A DNA stretch of 64,000 nt from a virus (IMGVR_UViG_3300035390_000014:1-64000); one strand, 5' to 3'. Numbered from the stretch's first letter, positions 17,104-26,531 are shown. A program made the numbers and translations. Notes: generated from the letters alone by a model not told the origin.

Positions 17104-19290
17104 TTATCTAAATTCTAATATATTATCAGATTCAATATCATCAATTTTTGTATGAGATATTATACCGACCCATTTTTCTTTTGCTGCTGTTCTTAACAAA
17201 TTAGATGCATGTCTAATATTCTCACTATCCAATGAATCAAAGATTTCATCAAATAAGATTATATTAACACTTGTATCCTGAACATTAGCCATTAAATCAG
17301 CTAAGGTTAATATAGTTCCAATATCAACTAACCTTGTCTGACCACCAGAAAATTTAACTCTTTTATCTGAATGAGTTAAAGTATCAAAAACATTTACAGA
17401 TATTTTATCTCTAAACTCTTTATTGTCTTTGGTAGCTTTTAATGTATCGAATGTTACTTTATAACGACCATTACAAAGCATATCCATATAATATGAGATT
17501 CTATCATTCATAAATGGTATAGCTTCATCAATCAACATACTTTGAATACCAGATGCTGAGAATCCAGTTTTCCAGAATTGGAGAATCAACATACGCTTAT
17601 CATGTTCAACCCTTGCAGCTAAAGATTCTTTAATAAGCTTTTTATAATTTTCAATCTCCACTTTGCAATTTGTTATAATGGTTTTATCAAATTCTAATTT
17701 TTCTGCTTCAACTAAATTCTTTTTATGACCATCAAGTAATGATTGTAAATCAGCCAACTCCTGGTTATATACATCTATTTGAGATTGAATTTTAACTAAA
17801 TTATTTATTTCTAATGTTAGTTGAGATAATTCTGCATTGATATCTTTAACTGTTTCTTCTTTTTCTTTCTCAATATTTAATGTACCTGTTTTAATCATTT
17901 CTTTGACTTTACCGATGGCAATATTCTTTCTTTCAGTAAATTGACTAATAGAAATACGATTAGCTTCTTGAAGTGCTTTTATATTTTCTTGACATTTATT
18001 ATAATCTTTTTGATTAATTGCATTCCAAGAAGTTTCTTTTATAGTTAAATCTTTACACTCTTTGCCAATCTCACCAATTTGAGTTCTTAAAGAACTAACC
18101 TCAGCTTGTTTTTCCTCAACCAATTCTTTGAGATGATTAATACAAAGACCATCAACTTCTCTTAAACAAGTAGGACAAATTGATACATCAGTCATATCAA
18201 GACCAATTATTTCTTTTTCAAGAAATGAAACATTTGTACTAAGTTTGGTTGACTCAGTCCCTAATATGTTTAATTTTGTTTTAATTAAATTTATTTGCTC
18301 TTCTGCTGCCTTAAATTTAATATCATATGCATCCTTCTCTTTCTGAATAGCATCTCTCATTTCCTCAGAACCTTTATTGGATAATTGAAGACTTTTATTA
18401 TTCAATTCAGATATTTTTAAATTAGCTTGGTTTTCCAAAGTACTGATGTTAGTATTATTAAGATCATCAATCTTACTAAGATCATTTCTCAATACACTCA
18501 TATGAGTTGTTTTTATTTGCTGCTGAGTTGAGGTATCTTCTGGGAGATTCTTTTGAGTTTCGAGATGGGCTAAGATTTTTTTCTCATGAATATTAATCTG
18601 AGTTTGACAATTAAGAATACTATCATCACGATTTTTCTTAAATGTTTTTTCTGTCTCCAAATTTTCTTTCAATCTATTTTCAGCAGACTCTAAAAGACCT
18701 TTGTTAATGCCAATAGATTGATTTAATTGTGCTATTATTTGCTCAATTTCTTTTAATTCAACTCCACATTCTTTTACATACAAAACAAAATCATCTAATG
18801 TCATAATTTTTCTAAAGATTTCTTTTTGATCTGCATCACCCAAATCTGTGAAGAATGATTTAACTTTTTGAGAAAACAATAGAGTATTCATAAAAAGTTT
18901 ATAAGGCATCAATAATTTTTCAACTTCTGGAACAACTTCTTTATGTCCTTTTAAATAAGGTTTAGTTGAATCACCTTTAGTTATGGTTACTGAATTTCCT
19001 AGTCTTGTATACTTAACAAATCTATCAACTCTATATTGAACGTCATTAATTTTAAAGATTGTCCATGTATGACAATTCTTTCCAGTCTTAGTATTTAAAA
19101 CATCATCACCACGACCTTTCTCACATTGACCATATAATGTAAATGGTATAGCTTGAAATATAGATGTTTTGCCGCTACCATTTGGACCTATAATCATTGT
19201 AGTAGAACCATTATCGAATTTAATGACCACTGGATCTATATGATTACAAAAGTTCTCCATCCCTTGCTCTATAAATTCAATTTTTTTCAT
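17104..19290 (-). CDS. 46: SbcC/Rad50-like recombination nuclease ATPase (T4 gp46-like)
   Basis: About 728 aa. Walker A IIGPNGSGKTS (residues about 34-43), long coiled coils, a zinc hook ICPTCLREVDGLC near 375, the ABC signature VKFSGGQTRLVD, and Walker B NIILFDEIFDSLD near the C-terminus. With the SbcD-like partner it should resect DNA ends for recombination-dependent replication. The ATG at 19288-19290 is chosen because it forms an ATGA overlap with the gene upstream and follows a GGGGA stretch. An upstream in-frame TTG at 19305 would add five residues. Confidence 0.93.
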   Translation of the reverse strand: MKKIEFIEQGMENFCNHIDPVVIKFDNGSTTMIIGPNGSGKTSIFQAIPFTLYGQCEKGRGDDVLNTKTGKNCHTWTIFKINDVQYRVDRFVKYTRLGNSVTITKGDSTKPYLKGHKEVVPEVEKLLMPYKLFMNTLLFSQKVKSFFTDLGDADQKEIFRKIMTLDDFVLYVKECGVELKEIEQIIAQLNQSIGINKGLLESAENRLKENLETEKTFKKNRDDSILNCQTQINIHEKKILAHLETQKNLPEDTSTQQQIKTTHMSVLRNDLSKIDDLNNTNISTLENQANLKISELNNKSLQLSNKGSEEMRDAIQKEKDAYDIKFKAAEEQINLIKTKLNILGTESTKLSTNVSFLEKEIIGLDMTDVSICPTCLREVDGLCINHLKELVEEKQAEVSSLRTQIGEIGKECKDLTIKETSWNAINQKDYNKCQENIKALQEANRISISQFTERKNIAIGKVKEMIKTGTLNIEKEKEETVKDINAELSQLTLEINNLVKIQSQIDVYNQELADLQSLLDGHKKNLVEAEKLEFDKTIITNCKVEIENYKKLIKESLAARVEHDKRMLILQFWKTGFSASGIQSMLIDEAIPFMNDRISYYMDMLCNGRYKVTFDTLKATKDNKEFRDKISVNVFDTLTHSDKRVKFSGGQTRLVDIGTILTLADLMANVQDTSVNIILFDEIFDSLDSENIRHASNLLRTAAKEKWVGIISHTKIDDIESDNILEFR

Positions 19291-19592
19291 TTCTTCAATC
19301 CCCAAATATCCCCAAATATCTCTGTCAACATCTTAAATTCATTTGGTTTTGTTTTACTAAATTTCTTATTAGTTTTAACCCCAAACATTCCACATAAAAT
19401 CTTTGAGAATTCCTTATTTGTTAAGGATTGTTTTATAGATGCAATTATTGGATCAGAATATTTTTTAATATTTTTAGAATCACCAAGTTCAACAATCATT
19501 GAAATTGCTGTTGGTATATTCAGATATATCATTTTTTGTTTCTCTTGTACCACATCACCAGCTGGTTTTCCACCTAAGCTTACATCACTCAT
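19287..19592 (-). CDS. Small protein between the gp46- and gp47-like genes
   Basis: 101 aa from the ATG at 19590-19592, which has an AAGGAG site seven bases upstream; an earlier in-frame start lies inside the preceding gene. Residues LNIPTAISMIVELGDSKNIKKY and FSKILCGMFGVKTNKKF suggest a helical protein. Not recognised. Its stop overlaps the gp46-like start, and its position inside the gp46/gp47 pair suggests a link to that nuclease. Confidence 0.65.
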   Translation of the reverse strand: MSDVSLGGKPAGDVVQEKQKMIYLNIPTAISMIVELGDSKNIKKYSDPIIASIKQSLTNKEFSKILCGMFGVKTNKKFSKTKPNEFKMLTEIFGDIWGLKK

Positions 19593-19602
19593 GTTATTCT
19601 CC

Positions 19603-20598
19603 TTATACAATTCTATCAATTATAGATTTAGCTTCTTGAATATATTCATCATGTTTATCTAATGGAATTTCTTTAATTAATAAATAAGCTTTTAATTTAT
19701 CTTCAAGAGACATTGAACTATCAATACCACGGTTAGTAATATCTCTAGTAGTTTTATCAACTATATTAAAACTCTTTTCAATAGTTGAAGTATCAACATT
19801 ATCAACTTTTAATAATTTAACAAAATCTCCATTTTCTCTTAAAAGTTTAGCTTGTTTTATAACTTCTAAAGCATTTTCACTATTTAATTCAAGCTCAATA
19901 TGCTTTTGATAACCAGTTATTTTAATTGAATCGCTTGTTCCAGTATCACTATCAAGAACTATAAACCTTTTTTCTTCACCTTTCTCACCCCAATCTAATT
20001 GAATAATGGATCCAGGGATTGTTACATTTCCAACTTCTTGAGGTAAATGATAATGTCCAATATAACAATGTTTAAAATGTTTTAAATCAGTCAATCCTAT
20101 ATCAGATACAATTGATATTCCAGAATTTAACATTGCTTCATTCAATCCAAAATGAGATACTAAATAATTTCCTTTAGGAGCTTTTTTAATATCATCTTTC
20201 ATTTTCTTTGGGTTCCATGGTACAAAAGAAACATTTTCTATATCTCTTGCTTCATGTAGCATTATAACATTAGGTTCATTATCAAGACCTTTTAAACCAG
20301 ATACACCATCACCAGATTTTGAAGACATATCGTGATTACCATCAATAATAATAAATGTTATTTCAGGATAACTTCTGAGAAAATCATATAGAATTGATAA
20401 AGCTATAGAATGAATAATACTTTTATTATGCAATGTGTCACCAGCAATTGTAAAATATTTAATACCATTTGCTTTAGCATATTCAGCTATTTGAATTAAT
20501 GTTTGTTTTAGATAATGTAGTCTCCTTGATACACCTGCCACAATTGTATCTTGAGAATATAAACTTAAATGAATATCAGCTACAATTATGCTTTTCAT
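19603..20598 (-). CDS. 47: SbcD/Mre11-like nuclease (T4 gp47-like)
   Basis: 331 aa metallophosphoesterase: D8 and H10 in VADIHL, D54 in IAGDTLHN, N88-H89-D90 in IDGNHD, then LVSHFG and CYIGHYHLPQ supply the metal-binding residues in the expected order. It is the nuclease partner of the SbcC-like ATPase about 300 bp downstream and would process DNA ends for recombination and replication restart. Confidence 0.93.
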   Translation of the reverse strand: MKSIIVADIHLSLYSQDTIVAGVSRRLHYLKQTLIQIAEYAKANGIKYFTIAGDTLHNKSIIHSIALSILYDFLRSYPEITFIIIDGNHDMSSKSGDGVSGLKGLDNEPNVIMLHEARDIENVSFVPWNPKKMKDDIKKAPKGNYLVSHFGLNEAMLNSGISIVSDIGLTDLKHFKHCYIGHYHLPQEVGNVTIPGSIIQLDWGEKGEEKRFIVLDSDTGTSDSIKITGYQKHIELELNSENALEVIKQAKLLRENGDFVKLLKVDNVDTSTIEKSFNIVDKTTRDITNRGIDSSMSLEDKLKAYLLIKEIPLDKHDEYIQEAKSIIDRIV

Positions 20599-20801
20599 TT
20601 CTTTATTTTTCTCCTTTTTCTCATACCAATTTTAATGGGTTTTTTCTTTGATTTTACATTTTTCATAAACCATCTCAATCTTGCATCACATATCTCTGAG
20701 CAACAAGATTTTACAAGACAAGTTAAACATGGGTCAAAACATGGTGTCTCACCAATTGAATAAGGACTTAGTTTTTTCTTAGTGTCTTTTATCATATTCA
20801 T
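20595..20801 (-). CDS. Small cysteine-motif protein (DPCxxCLVKxxCxxxC)
   Basis: 68 aa. FDPCLTCLVKSCCSEIC holds four cysteines with the same spacing as in the protein at 31490-31828 (DPCKGCLVKPICDQMC), so the two share a small metal-binding-like module. The tail is very basic (KNVKSKKKPIKIGMRKRRK), suggesting nucleic-acid binding. Its stop overlaps the gp47-like start and its start overlaps the previous gene by 23 bp. Confidence 0.6.
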   Translation of the reverse strand: MNMIKDTKKKLSPYSIGETPCFDPCLTCLVKSCCSEICDARLRWFMKNVKSKKKPIKIGMRKRRKIKK

Positions 20802-21048
20802 CCAAAATTAAAATTCCTATTCCTATAAGAGCTGCCCCTATTACAATCAACCCCATAAATCCAAGTACAATAGCAATAGGCAACCAATAAGCAGCAAAAC
20901 ACCAAAGCCAACTAATGTCAATATTATCAGTTGCCTTTAAAATTATTAATAGTATTGTAATTAATCCAGCTGTACTAATTACACTTTTATTAACTATAAC
21001 ATTACCAGCAGCAGTTCCAGCTTTTTTAGCAATCTCTTTTTGATCCAT
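20779..21048 (-). CDS. Small membrane protein
   Basis: 89 aa with two hydrophobic segments (about residues 25-38, GLITILLIILKA, and about 46-82, rich in A/I/L/G) and charged ends. Predicted two-pass inner-membrane protein; no family recognised. It follows the helicase gene by one base. Confidence 0.65.
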   Translation of the reverse strand: MDQKEIAKKAGTAAGNVIVNKSVISTAGLITILLIILKATDNIDISWLWCFAAYWLPIAIVLGFMGLIVIGAALIGIGILILDEYDKRH

Positions 21049-21049
21049 C

Positions 21050-22471
21050 TTAATCTCCTTTTACAATTGTAAATGCATCTTCTTCTTTTAATAAAAATTT
21101 TTCATATGTAAATTGATTAACAAATAAATATTTTATTTTCCAATCTTTACTTTTATAGTAATCAACTCTACTCCAAAACGAACCTTTAATATTTTTACAT
21201 CCTATATCAACCATATCCAATATTATTGGAGTTTTCTTATCATGACCAGGGTAAGTTCTAGTTATTCTACCAGCTAACTGTTCTATATTTTTAACTGGAG
21301 AGGTAATTAACAACGAGTCTTTCCATGGGACATCAATACCATCACGTATCTTACCAGGGGTAGAGAATGAAATTTGTTTTTCAAGTTCGTCTAACGAGGA
21401 TCCCGCTATAAACTTAGACTTATCTTCACATGGTAGCCAATCATATAAAGGAACTATCAATTTATCCACTCTCTCTGAAATGCACAGTAGGTGTCTATTC
21501 TCCTTAGTTAATTTTAATAATAATGCTTTAACCAAGTCCATGAATACTTTTGAATTTTTCATTATGCTTAGATAACGAGCTCGTTGAAAATTACCTTCCC
21601 AATTTAAATATTTCTCTCTTCTTGGTGTATCTATATCAAAATCTAATAATACAAATGTAACTTCCGCTGACATTGTATCATCATCACTATCAACAGTAAA
21701 TTCATCTCCTACATGATATTTTAGTATATCACTATTTCCATCATTTCTATATGGAGTTGCACTTAAACCATATGTAATTGCAGATGGTGTATGTAATGAA
21801 CAATTTGAAAATGTTGGAGCGCCTAATGTTGTGTGTATTTCATCTCCTATGAAAACACCTACATTAGCTTTATTTAAAGCCATTAGAAATTCCATTCTTT
21901 TTCTTTTTAAAAGAGATAAAATTGTTTGACATGTAGCTATAATAACAGAACTTTCCATTAATTGTTTTTCAAATTTAGCAGATTTTAATATAGATATTTT
22001 ACCATCTTCTAAATTAGTAAATTGTTTTAATCTATCTCTCCATTGTTTATCTAATGAATCTCTATGTACTAATACTAATGCCTTCTTTTTTCTTTCAGCT
22101 ATCATATAAATACTAACAACTGTTTTTCCCATACCTGGATTTAGTTTTATCATACCATTTGTATGATTCATCATATAATCTATTGTTAATTTTTGAGCTT
22201 CATTTCTTGGTGTTATACTGTGTTCAATTTCGATATCTTCCCCAACATGAGCATTATTAATAATTTTACAATCAACATACTCATGTATAGGGAAGAATCT
22301 AGGAATCATTAAGAACTTTTCGGATTCTGAGAAATATTTATTAGTTATAAAATCAGGTGAATTATATTGCTGTTGTTTCCTAAACAGTTTTGCTCGCACC
22401 AAATGATACCAACTTTCACCCTCATATTCTCTTGGAATTAATATTCCCGATCTCCTACTAAGTTCTATCAT
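21050..22471 (-). CDS. uvsW: SF2 DNA helicase (UvsW-like)
   Basis: 473 aa. Motif I IKLNPGMGKTVVS, motif Ia ALVLVHRDSLDKQW, motif II VFIGDEIHT (DEIH), motif III YGLSATPYRNDG, motif V region GIDVPWKDSLLITSP and motif VI EQLAGRITRTYPG. The overall plan matches UvsW-type helicases, which unwind branched DNA and R-loops in T4-like phages. It lies with the gp46/gp47 genes and near topoisomerase genes. Confidence 0.88.
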   Translation of the reverse strand: MIELSRRSGILIPREYEGESWYHLVRAKLFRKQQQYNSPDFITNKYFSESEKFLMIPRFFPIHEYVDCKIINNAHVGEDIEIEHSITPRNEAQKLTIDYMMNHTNGMIKLNPGMGKTVVSIYMIAERKKKALVLVHRDSLDKQWRDRLKQFTNLEDGKISILKSAKFEKQLMESSVIIATCQTILSLLKRKRMEFLMALNKANVGVFIGDEIHTTLGAPTFSNCSLHTPSAITYGLSATPYRNDGNSDILKYHVGDEFTVDSDDDTMSAEVTFVLLDFDIDTPRREKYLNWEGNFQRARYLSIMKNSKVFMDLVKALLLKLTKENRHLLCISERVDKLIVPLYDWLPCEDKSKFIAGSSLDELEKQISFSTPGKIRDGIDVPWKDSLLITSPVKNIEQLAGRITRTYPGHDKKTPIILDMVDIGCKNIKGSFWSRVDYYKSKDWKIKYLFVNQFTYEKFLLKEEDAFTIVKGD

Positions 22472-22477
22472 AATTAT

Positions 22478-23503
22478 TTACTCCGAATCAAGTTTAATTC
22501 TAAATACAGATAACATATCTTCTTTAGTTAATATTGCAGCACTATCACGACTTTCCCAAATAGTAATCTGTTCTATACCTTTAAGATGACCAACAAACAT
22601 TAACTGTTCCCAACACCAAACTAAAATATTTTCTGCAGTTGGAATTTCAATTAAGTCATTTAAAGAACTATGATCTAAAACATCTATAATACAGGTATTC
22701 ATTATTTCTTTTAACTCTTTATAATCCATTACCATCATAGTAGCAGGATCTATTCTTCTTCTAATTCTAACTTCAATATCCCATTCATGTCCATGCCAGT
22801 TTTCACATTTTCCTAAATGATGTGGAAGTTTATGAGCTGCAGCAAAACTTAATTTTTTACCAATGGTTACAAATGGCATAATCCTATTTGAAAGATGAAA
22901 TTCACTATGACATGGAACACATTCAGCTTCTAAATTTGAGATAAGAATATTTGAATGATCTTCATCTATATGATGAATATTAATATTTTCATCTGAATTA
23001 CATCTTTTACAATGAGAAATATCTTCGAAACTAGAAAGAAAATCTCTATAAAACTTTTCAGCTTCAACAGATTTAGTATGAATTTCAGGTTTGTAATTAT
23101 GGTGTTTATTTCCATATTTACCTAACATTCCATTTATTCTATCTTTATAAGTTCCTTTCAACCATTTATCAGTAACTGTTTTTGATATTTTATCTACAAC
23201 CCCTGAGTTATGAACAGGATTATTATATCCCATTCTTCTAGTTGACATGATTCTATTTTTTCTCAATGGCTCAATTTTTTTGATTCTTGTGCTAATATAA
23301 TATTTATTAATATATAAATCTTGTTTCTCAATTTCCTCAATAATTTCTTGAGTATATAAATCTGTTTTAATTATTAAATCATCTAAAACTTTATTTATTT
23401 TATTAAGATAATTTTTATGATCTTCATCATCCATTCTAACTAGATGTATCATCATATTACTGTATGTAAATTTACATACTGGACATATTCCTTTATTTGG
23501 CAT
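22478..23503 (-). CDS. HNH endonuclease fused to QueD/6-pyruvoyl-tetrahydropterin synthase
   Basis: 341 aa with two parts. Residues 1-205: a CPVC knuckle, a basic NUMOD3-like stretch (MGYNNPVHNSGVVDKIS) and an HNH nuclease motif (CKRC 165-168, IHHIDEDHSN 176-185, CVPCHSEFHL 195-204). Residues about 212-341: QueD fold with H224 (AAAH), C233 and the HGHEW zinc histidines H237/H239, MDYKELK, LDHSSLND (277-284), PTAENI and WES (315-318). QueD makes 6-carboxytetrahydropterin for 7-deazaguanine synthesis. No QueC, QueE or FolE is recognised in this window. It may be a homing-type nuclease joined to, or inserted before, an active queD. Confidence 0.85.
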   Translation of the reverse strand: MPNKGICPVCKFTYSNMMIHLVRMDDEDHKNYLNKINKVLDDLIIKTDLYTQEIIEEIEKQDLYINKYYISTRIKKIEPLRKNRIMSTRRMGYNNPVHNSGVVDKISKTVTDKWLKGTYKDRINGMLGKYGNKHHNYKPEIHTKSVEAEKFYRDFLSSFEDISHCKRCNSDENINIHHIDEDHSNILISNLEAECVPCHSEFHLSNRIMPFVTIGKKLSFAAAHKLPHHLGKCENWHGHEWDIEVRIRRRIDPATMMVMDYKELKEIMNTCIIDVLDHSSLNDLIEIPTAENILVWCWEQLMFVGHLKGIEQITIWESRDSAAILTKEDMLSVFRIKLDSE

Positions 23504-23512
23504 ATGTTTCTC

Positions 23513-23830
23513 CTATTGGCAATCCACTGCTTCTAGATCGCCCCATGAATTTTTAATTTTACCTAAATGATAAACAACACCATCAATAGTGATAGTTTTC
23601 TTACCATCTAAGCAGTTAACCCCAGATCTATCAATTGTAACTGTTTCTGTTTCTACTCTTACTTCTGGGTCTACTTCCTGTTTAAACTCTCTAACAAATA
23701 CTCCAGCCTTACTTGCTAAATCCTCATCTCTAACAAATTCCATAGCTATAGGTATTGCTATAGATCCTACTACCATTATTATAACAATAGTAATAATTAA
23801 TTCAATTAATGTAAATCCTTTCTCCTTCAT
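23513..23830 (-). CDS. Type IV pilin-like protein
   Basis: 105 aa starting MKEKGFTLIELIITIVI, a class III signal peptide: short positive leader, G5, then F6 and E10 (the E+5 residue) and a hydrophobic helix. It would be cleaved and methylated by a host prepilin peptidase. The C-terminus (C73 ... C104, with TIDGVVYHLGKI and SWGD) closely resembles that of the protein at 24068-24445, so the two share a small disulfide-closed domain. The pilin-like N-terminus is unusual for a phage gene. AGGAG site upstream. Confidence 0.8.
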   Translation of the reverse strand: MKEKGFTLIELIITIVIIMVVGSIAIPIAMEFVRDEDLASKAGVFVREFKQEVDPEVRVETETVTIDRSGVNCLDGKKTITIDGVVYHLGKIKNSWGDLEAVDCQ

Positions 23831-23838
23831 AGTATCTC

Positions 23839-24057
23839 CTATTTAACAAAAGATAATCCTATCATAATAATTGCCACAATACCGAAAACTTTAGTCACAT
23901 CAATCATTTTTGAATAAAATGTTGGATGCACCCAGTCATTTAAAATTGTTTTAACAACCAATGCCTTACCTTTTTCATCAACTTTTGTAACATATCTTTC
24001 CGCTGTTAAATTTCTCATTTCACCATCAATCATTATATTATTTCTTACATCACTCAT
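23839..24057 (-). CDS. Small tail-anchored membrane protein
   Basis: 72 aa from the ATG at 24055-24057, chosen for its AGGAG site; a longer frame would run into the gene upstream. A polar N-terminus (SDVRNNIMIDGEMRNL) ends in one transmembrane helix (FGIVAIIMIGLSFV). It lies between the two proteins that share the Cys-WGD-Cys domain, so all three may act together at the membrane. No family recognised. Confidence 0.65.
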   Translation of the reverse strand: MSDVRNNIMIDGEMRNLTAERYVTKVDEKGKALVVKTILNDWVHPTFYSKMIDVTKVFGIVAIIMIGLSFVK

Positions 24058-24067
24058 TTGTTTTCTC

Positions 24068-24445
24068 CTATTTACAAGTTCCACCAATAACATCACCCCA
24101 AGTATTGATAGTTCCTGCATAATATGTTACACCATCAATAATAATTACCATACGACCATTAATACATTGTGGGGTTGTTGTATTTTTAATGGTTGATTTT
24201 CTCTCTTTATATTCAACAATTGAATTTTTAAAATTAGATATAATAGTTTCTCTATTATTCATCATCTTTGCATTTCTCACACCCAAAACACCAATCACAA
24301 CTACAATTATAATAAAAGATATAATTATAAAACTTATATTTCTTATATATTGTCTTCTCTTAAGTCTGGCATATGTCATTCTATTATTATTTGAATAACT
24401 AAAATTAGATTCTCGTTGTGGTTTTAACCATGGATATTCTGACAT
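24068..24445 (-). CDS. Membrane protein with C-terminal Cys-WGD-Cys domain
   Basis: 125 aa. A polar, basic N-terminus of about 36 residues precedes one long transmembrane helix (ISFIIISFIIIVVVIGVLGV). The C-terminal domain (C94-INGRMVIIIDGVTYYAG-TINTWGD...C124) lines up with residues 73-104 of the pilin-like protein two genes downstream. Topology N-in with the Cys domain outside, where a disulfide could form. Function unknown. Confidence 0.7.
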   Translation of the reverse strand: MSEYPWLKPQRESNFSYSNNNRMTYARLKRRQYIRNISFIIISFIIIVVVIGVLGVRNAKMMNNRETIISNFKNSIVEYKERKSTIKNTTTPQCINGRMVIIIDGVTYYAGTINTWGDVIGGTCK

Positions 24446-24449
24446 ATAA

Positions 24450-25775
24450 TCACCTATATTGGTCTAAAACAAACTTATCCAATGTTGATAATTTAGTTTG
24501 TAATTCAACCATTTTATCATTCAAATCTTGAGTGTCAGTCTTAAATGTTAAAAGTTTTTGGATTCTATATTTTGTAACTAATTCTTTAACAACATTTTCT
24601 TCTACTTTACTTTCACTGGAGATTCGTTTAATAATTTTTGGTAATTCCTCTTTTGTTAATGAGGCACCTTTTTCAACCATAACTTTTACTAAAGGTCCTT
24701 TAATTTTTTCAAGACAGTTCATTTCAAGAACAAAATCATTGGTTTTATTAATCTCTGACACCAACATTCTTTTATTTGCCTGAGTATACATTGCATAAGT
24801 ATTCAGTAACATATCATCAATGGAAGTAACTTGAACTTGTCTCTGTCTATCAACTGTAATAGTTTCAAATGAAACAGAACCAACTAAAGCTTCTCTTACA
24901 TTTTTTACTAATTGATTAAAAATCTTTGTTCTGTTTCGTTGTTTTGAAATACTAAATATGATTGCAGTTCCATTTTTACCACTTGAAGAATCTATAAACC
25001 CTATGTCAAGATTCTCCAATTGCTTTTTTATTGGAGCTTTATTAAGAATTGATTCAAATCTTCTACCAGGAGGCCAAGATTTGATAACTACTTTGCATTG
25101 AGCAGTACTAACACTTGCAATCCCAGAAACATTAATCTTAGCTTTTCCGGTTGTTAATAGCTCTTGTAAATCTTCTTTTGTTGCTGTTATTTTACAACTT
25201 GTTTTTGGAGCAATTATTGGTTCTACTCCTTTTTTATCAGACAACAACCAAAACAATCTTGCTTTTAAATCTTCTCTTGAATAACATGGTATGTATGTTC
25301 TAAACCCAAAACCAATGCCTTGAGTATAATCATTACCCATTAAACAAAATGGAAATCTAGTTGGGATATATTCTGGTTCATCATCCAATTCACTTTCAGA
25401 CCACGGCACATGTTTAATTAAATCAAATGCCATATCAACCGTTTCTTTAGAAATTCTACATTCTGTATACCTAGAAGCTGCTGGTGGTGTTGGTTCTACA
25501 CCAAGATTATTTCCCCAGTTACCCTGACCTTCAATAAAGTCATGTTTAACCATCTGAAATAATGTTCCATATGCATCTGAATGTGGGTGAAATCTTGCCA
25601 TACATGTCCCGGTCACTCGGGCACTTTTAACAAATTTCTCCCTCGCTACCATATATGTTGTTAATAATATTCTTCTTTCAACTGGTTTTAAACCATCATC
25701 CTTTAAAGGAAAGGATCTAAAATTATTAACATACAAACCATATTTTCTATAAGCTTGCGGTACTAATCTATCCAT
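24450..25775 (-). CDS. 52: Type II DNA topoisomerase, medium/A subunit (T4 gp52-like)
   Basis: 441 aa. It begins like GyrA/ParC breakage-reunion domains: YGLYVNNFRSFP, DGLKPVERRIL, CMARFHPHSDAYGT, and AASRYTECRIS with the catalytic tyrosine Y103. The short length without the GyrA C-terminal wheel fits phage gp52-type subunits. It would act with the ATPase/TOPRIM subunit two genes upstream to relax replicating DNA. It overlaps the preceding gene by 13 bp. Confidence 0.93.
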   Translation of the reverse strand: MDRLVPQAYRKYGLYVNNFRSFPLKDDGLKPVERRILLTTYMVAREKFVKSARVTGTCMARFHPHSDAYGTLFQMVKHDFIEGQGNWGNNLGVEPTPPAASRYTECRISKETVDMAFDLIKHVPWSESELDDEPEYIPTRFPFCLMGNDYTQGIGFGFRTYIPCYSREDLKARLFWLLSDKKGVEPIIAPKTSCKITATKEDLQELLTTGKAKINVSGIASVSTAQCKVVIKSWPPGRRFESILNKAPIKKQLENLDIGFIDSSSGKNGTAIIFSISKQRNRTKIFNQLVKNVREALVGSVSFETITVDRQRQVQVTSIDDMLLNTYAMYTQANKRMLVSEINKTNDFVLEMNCLEKIKGPLVKVMVEKGASLTKEELPKIIKRISSESKVEENVVKELVTKYRIQKLLTFKTDTQDLNDKMVELQTKLSTLDKFVLDQYR

Positions 25776-26281
25776 ATCCCACCCTTTATTAATTTATGAT
25801 TTTGGAGAAACCAAAAGAACATTTTTAATTGAAATCTATCCTGAATTTCAATTGTGTATTTCCATTTGTTATCTGCATATGGTTTATATACCCATTCAGG
25901 TTTAAAACCTTCACAGTATACTTGATGAACCTGAGATTCAATATTATGAACAATTCCAAGTTTTTGCCAATCCATTTTATGAATTTCATGAGTTTCCACA
26001 GAAACTTTCCAGTCATGAAAATTACCTCTAATGATAAAAGTGTCACCATTAGCTTTAATACAATACACTGGTAGTTCAATACTTTTTGATGTATGGGTAC
26101 TGATTACTGTAATATTTTCTCTAATTGTTTGATATTCTTTATAGGTATTTACATTCCTATTAACAAGAAATGATGGAATTTTATCCCGAATAAAACAAAC
26201 CTGATCAGACCAGGCACTTTTATATATCATTTCGTCTGCTGGGTGATTAGCAGTTATCCATTGTTGTAATGGCTCATTCAT
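25763..26281 (-). CDS. Hypothetical protein between the topoisomerase subunits
   Basis: 172 aa, not recognised. Tryptophan-rich and mixed alpha/beta, with FIIRGNFHDWKVSVET in the middle and a C-terminal helix (FQLKMFFWFLQNHKL). It has an AGGGGGA site and overlaps the genes on both sides by a few bases, so it is translated with the topoisomerase genes. Confidence 0.7.
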   Translation of the reverse strand: MNEPLQQWITANHPADEMIYKSAWSDQVCFIRDKIPSFLVNRNVNTYKEYQTIRENITVISTHTSKSIELPVYCIKANGDTFIIRGNFHDWKVSVETHEIHKMDWQKLGIVHNIESQVHQVYCEGFKPEWVYKPYADNKWKYTIEIQDRFQLKMFFWFLQNHKLIKGGIWID

Positions 26282-26531
26282 TTTTATTCCCCCTTGGACA
26301 CCACTTTGGGATTGGTGTTGTTTCTTCTCTAATTTTATATGGTCTGCATGATCGAGTTATACATTTATTAGGATTTTTGTCAGATAAGTATTTTGAATAT
26401 TCTTTTCTTTCATCATTCTGTTTTAATGTACAAACAACTGCACAATCATCATCACAAAACCAATCATTTGGATCAGGATCACTAATAACTTTATGATATT
26501 CACAATCAATACAACTTTTTATATCATCCAC
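26274..26531 (-). CDS. Cysteine-rich small protein
   Basis: 85 aa with eight cysteines, including CIDCEYH near the N-terminus, FCDDDCAVVC in the middle and RSCRPY...WCPRG near the C-terminus. Probably a small metal-binding protein. It has a GGAGGGG site inside the preceding topoisomerase gene. Function unknown. Confidence 0.65.
   Translation of the reverse strand: MDDIKSCIDCEYHKVISDPDPNDWFCDDDCAVVCTLKQNDERKEYSKYLSDKNPNKCITRSCRPYKIREETTPIPKWCPRGNKNE

Noticed and set aside
19153-19662. A plus-strand reading frame of 169 codons
   Set aside because: It lies antisense to three well-supported minus-strand genes, lacks a good ribosome site and its protein is low-complexity F/I/N-rich.
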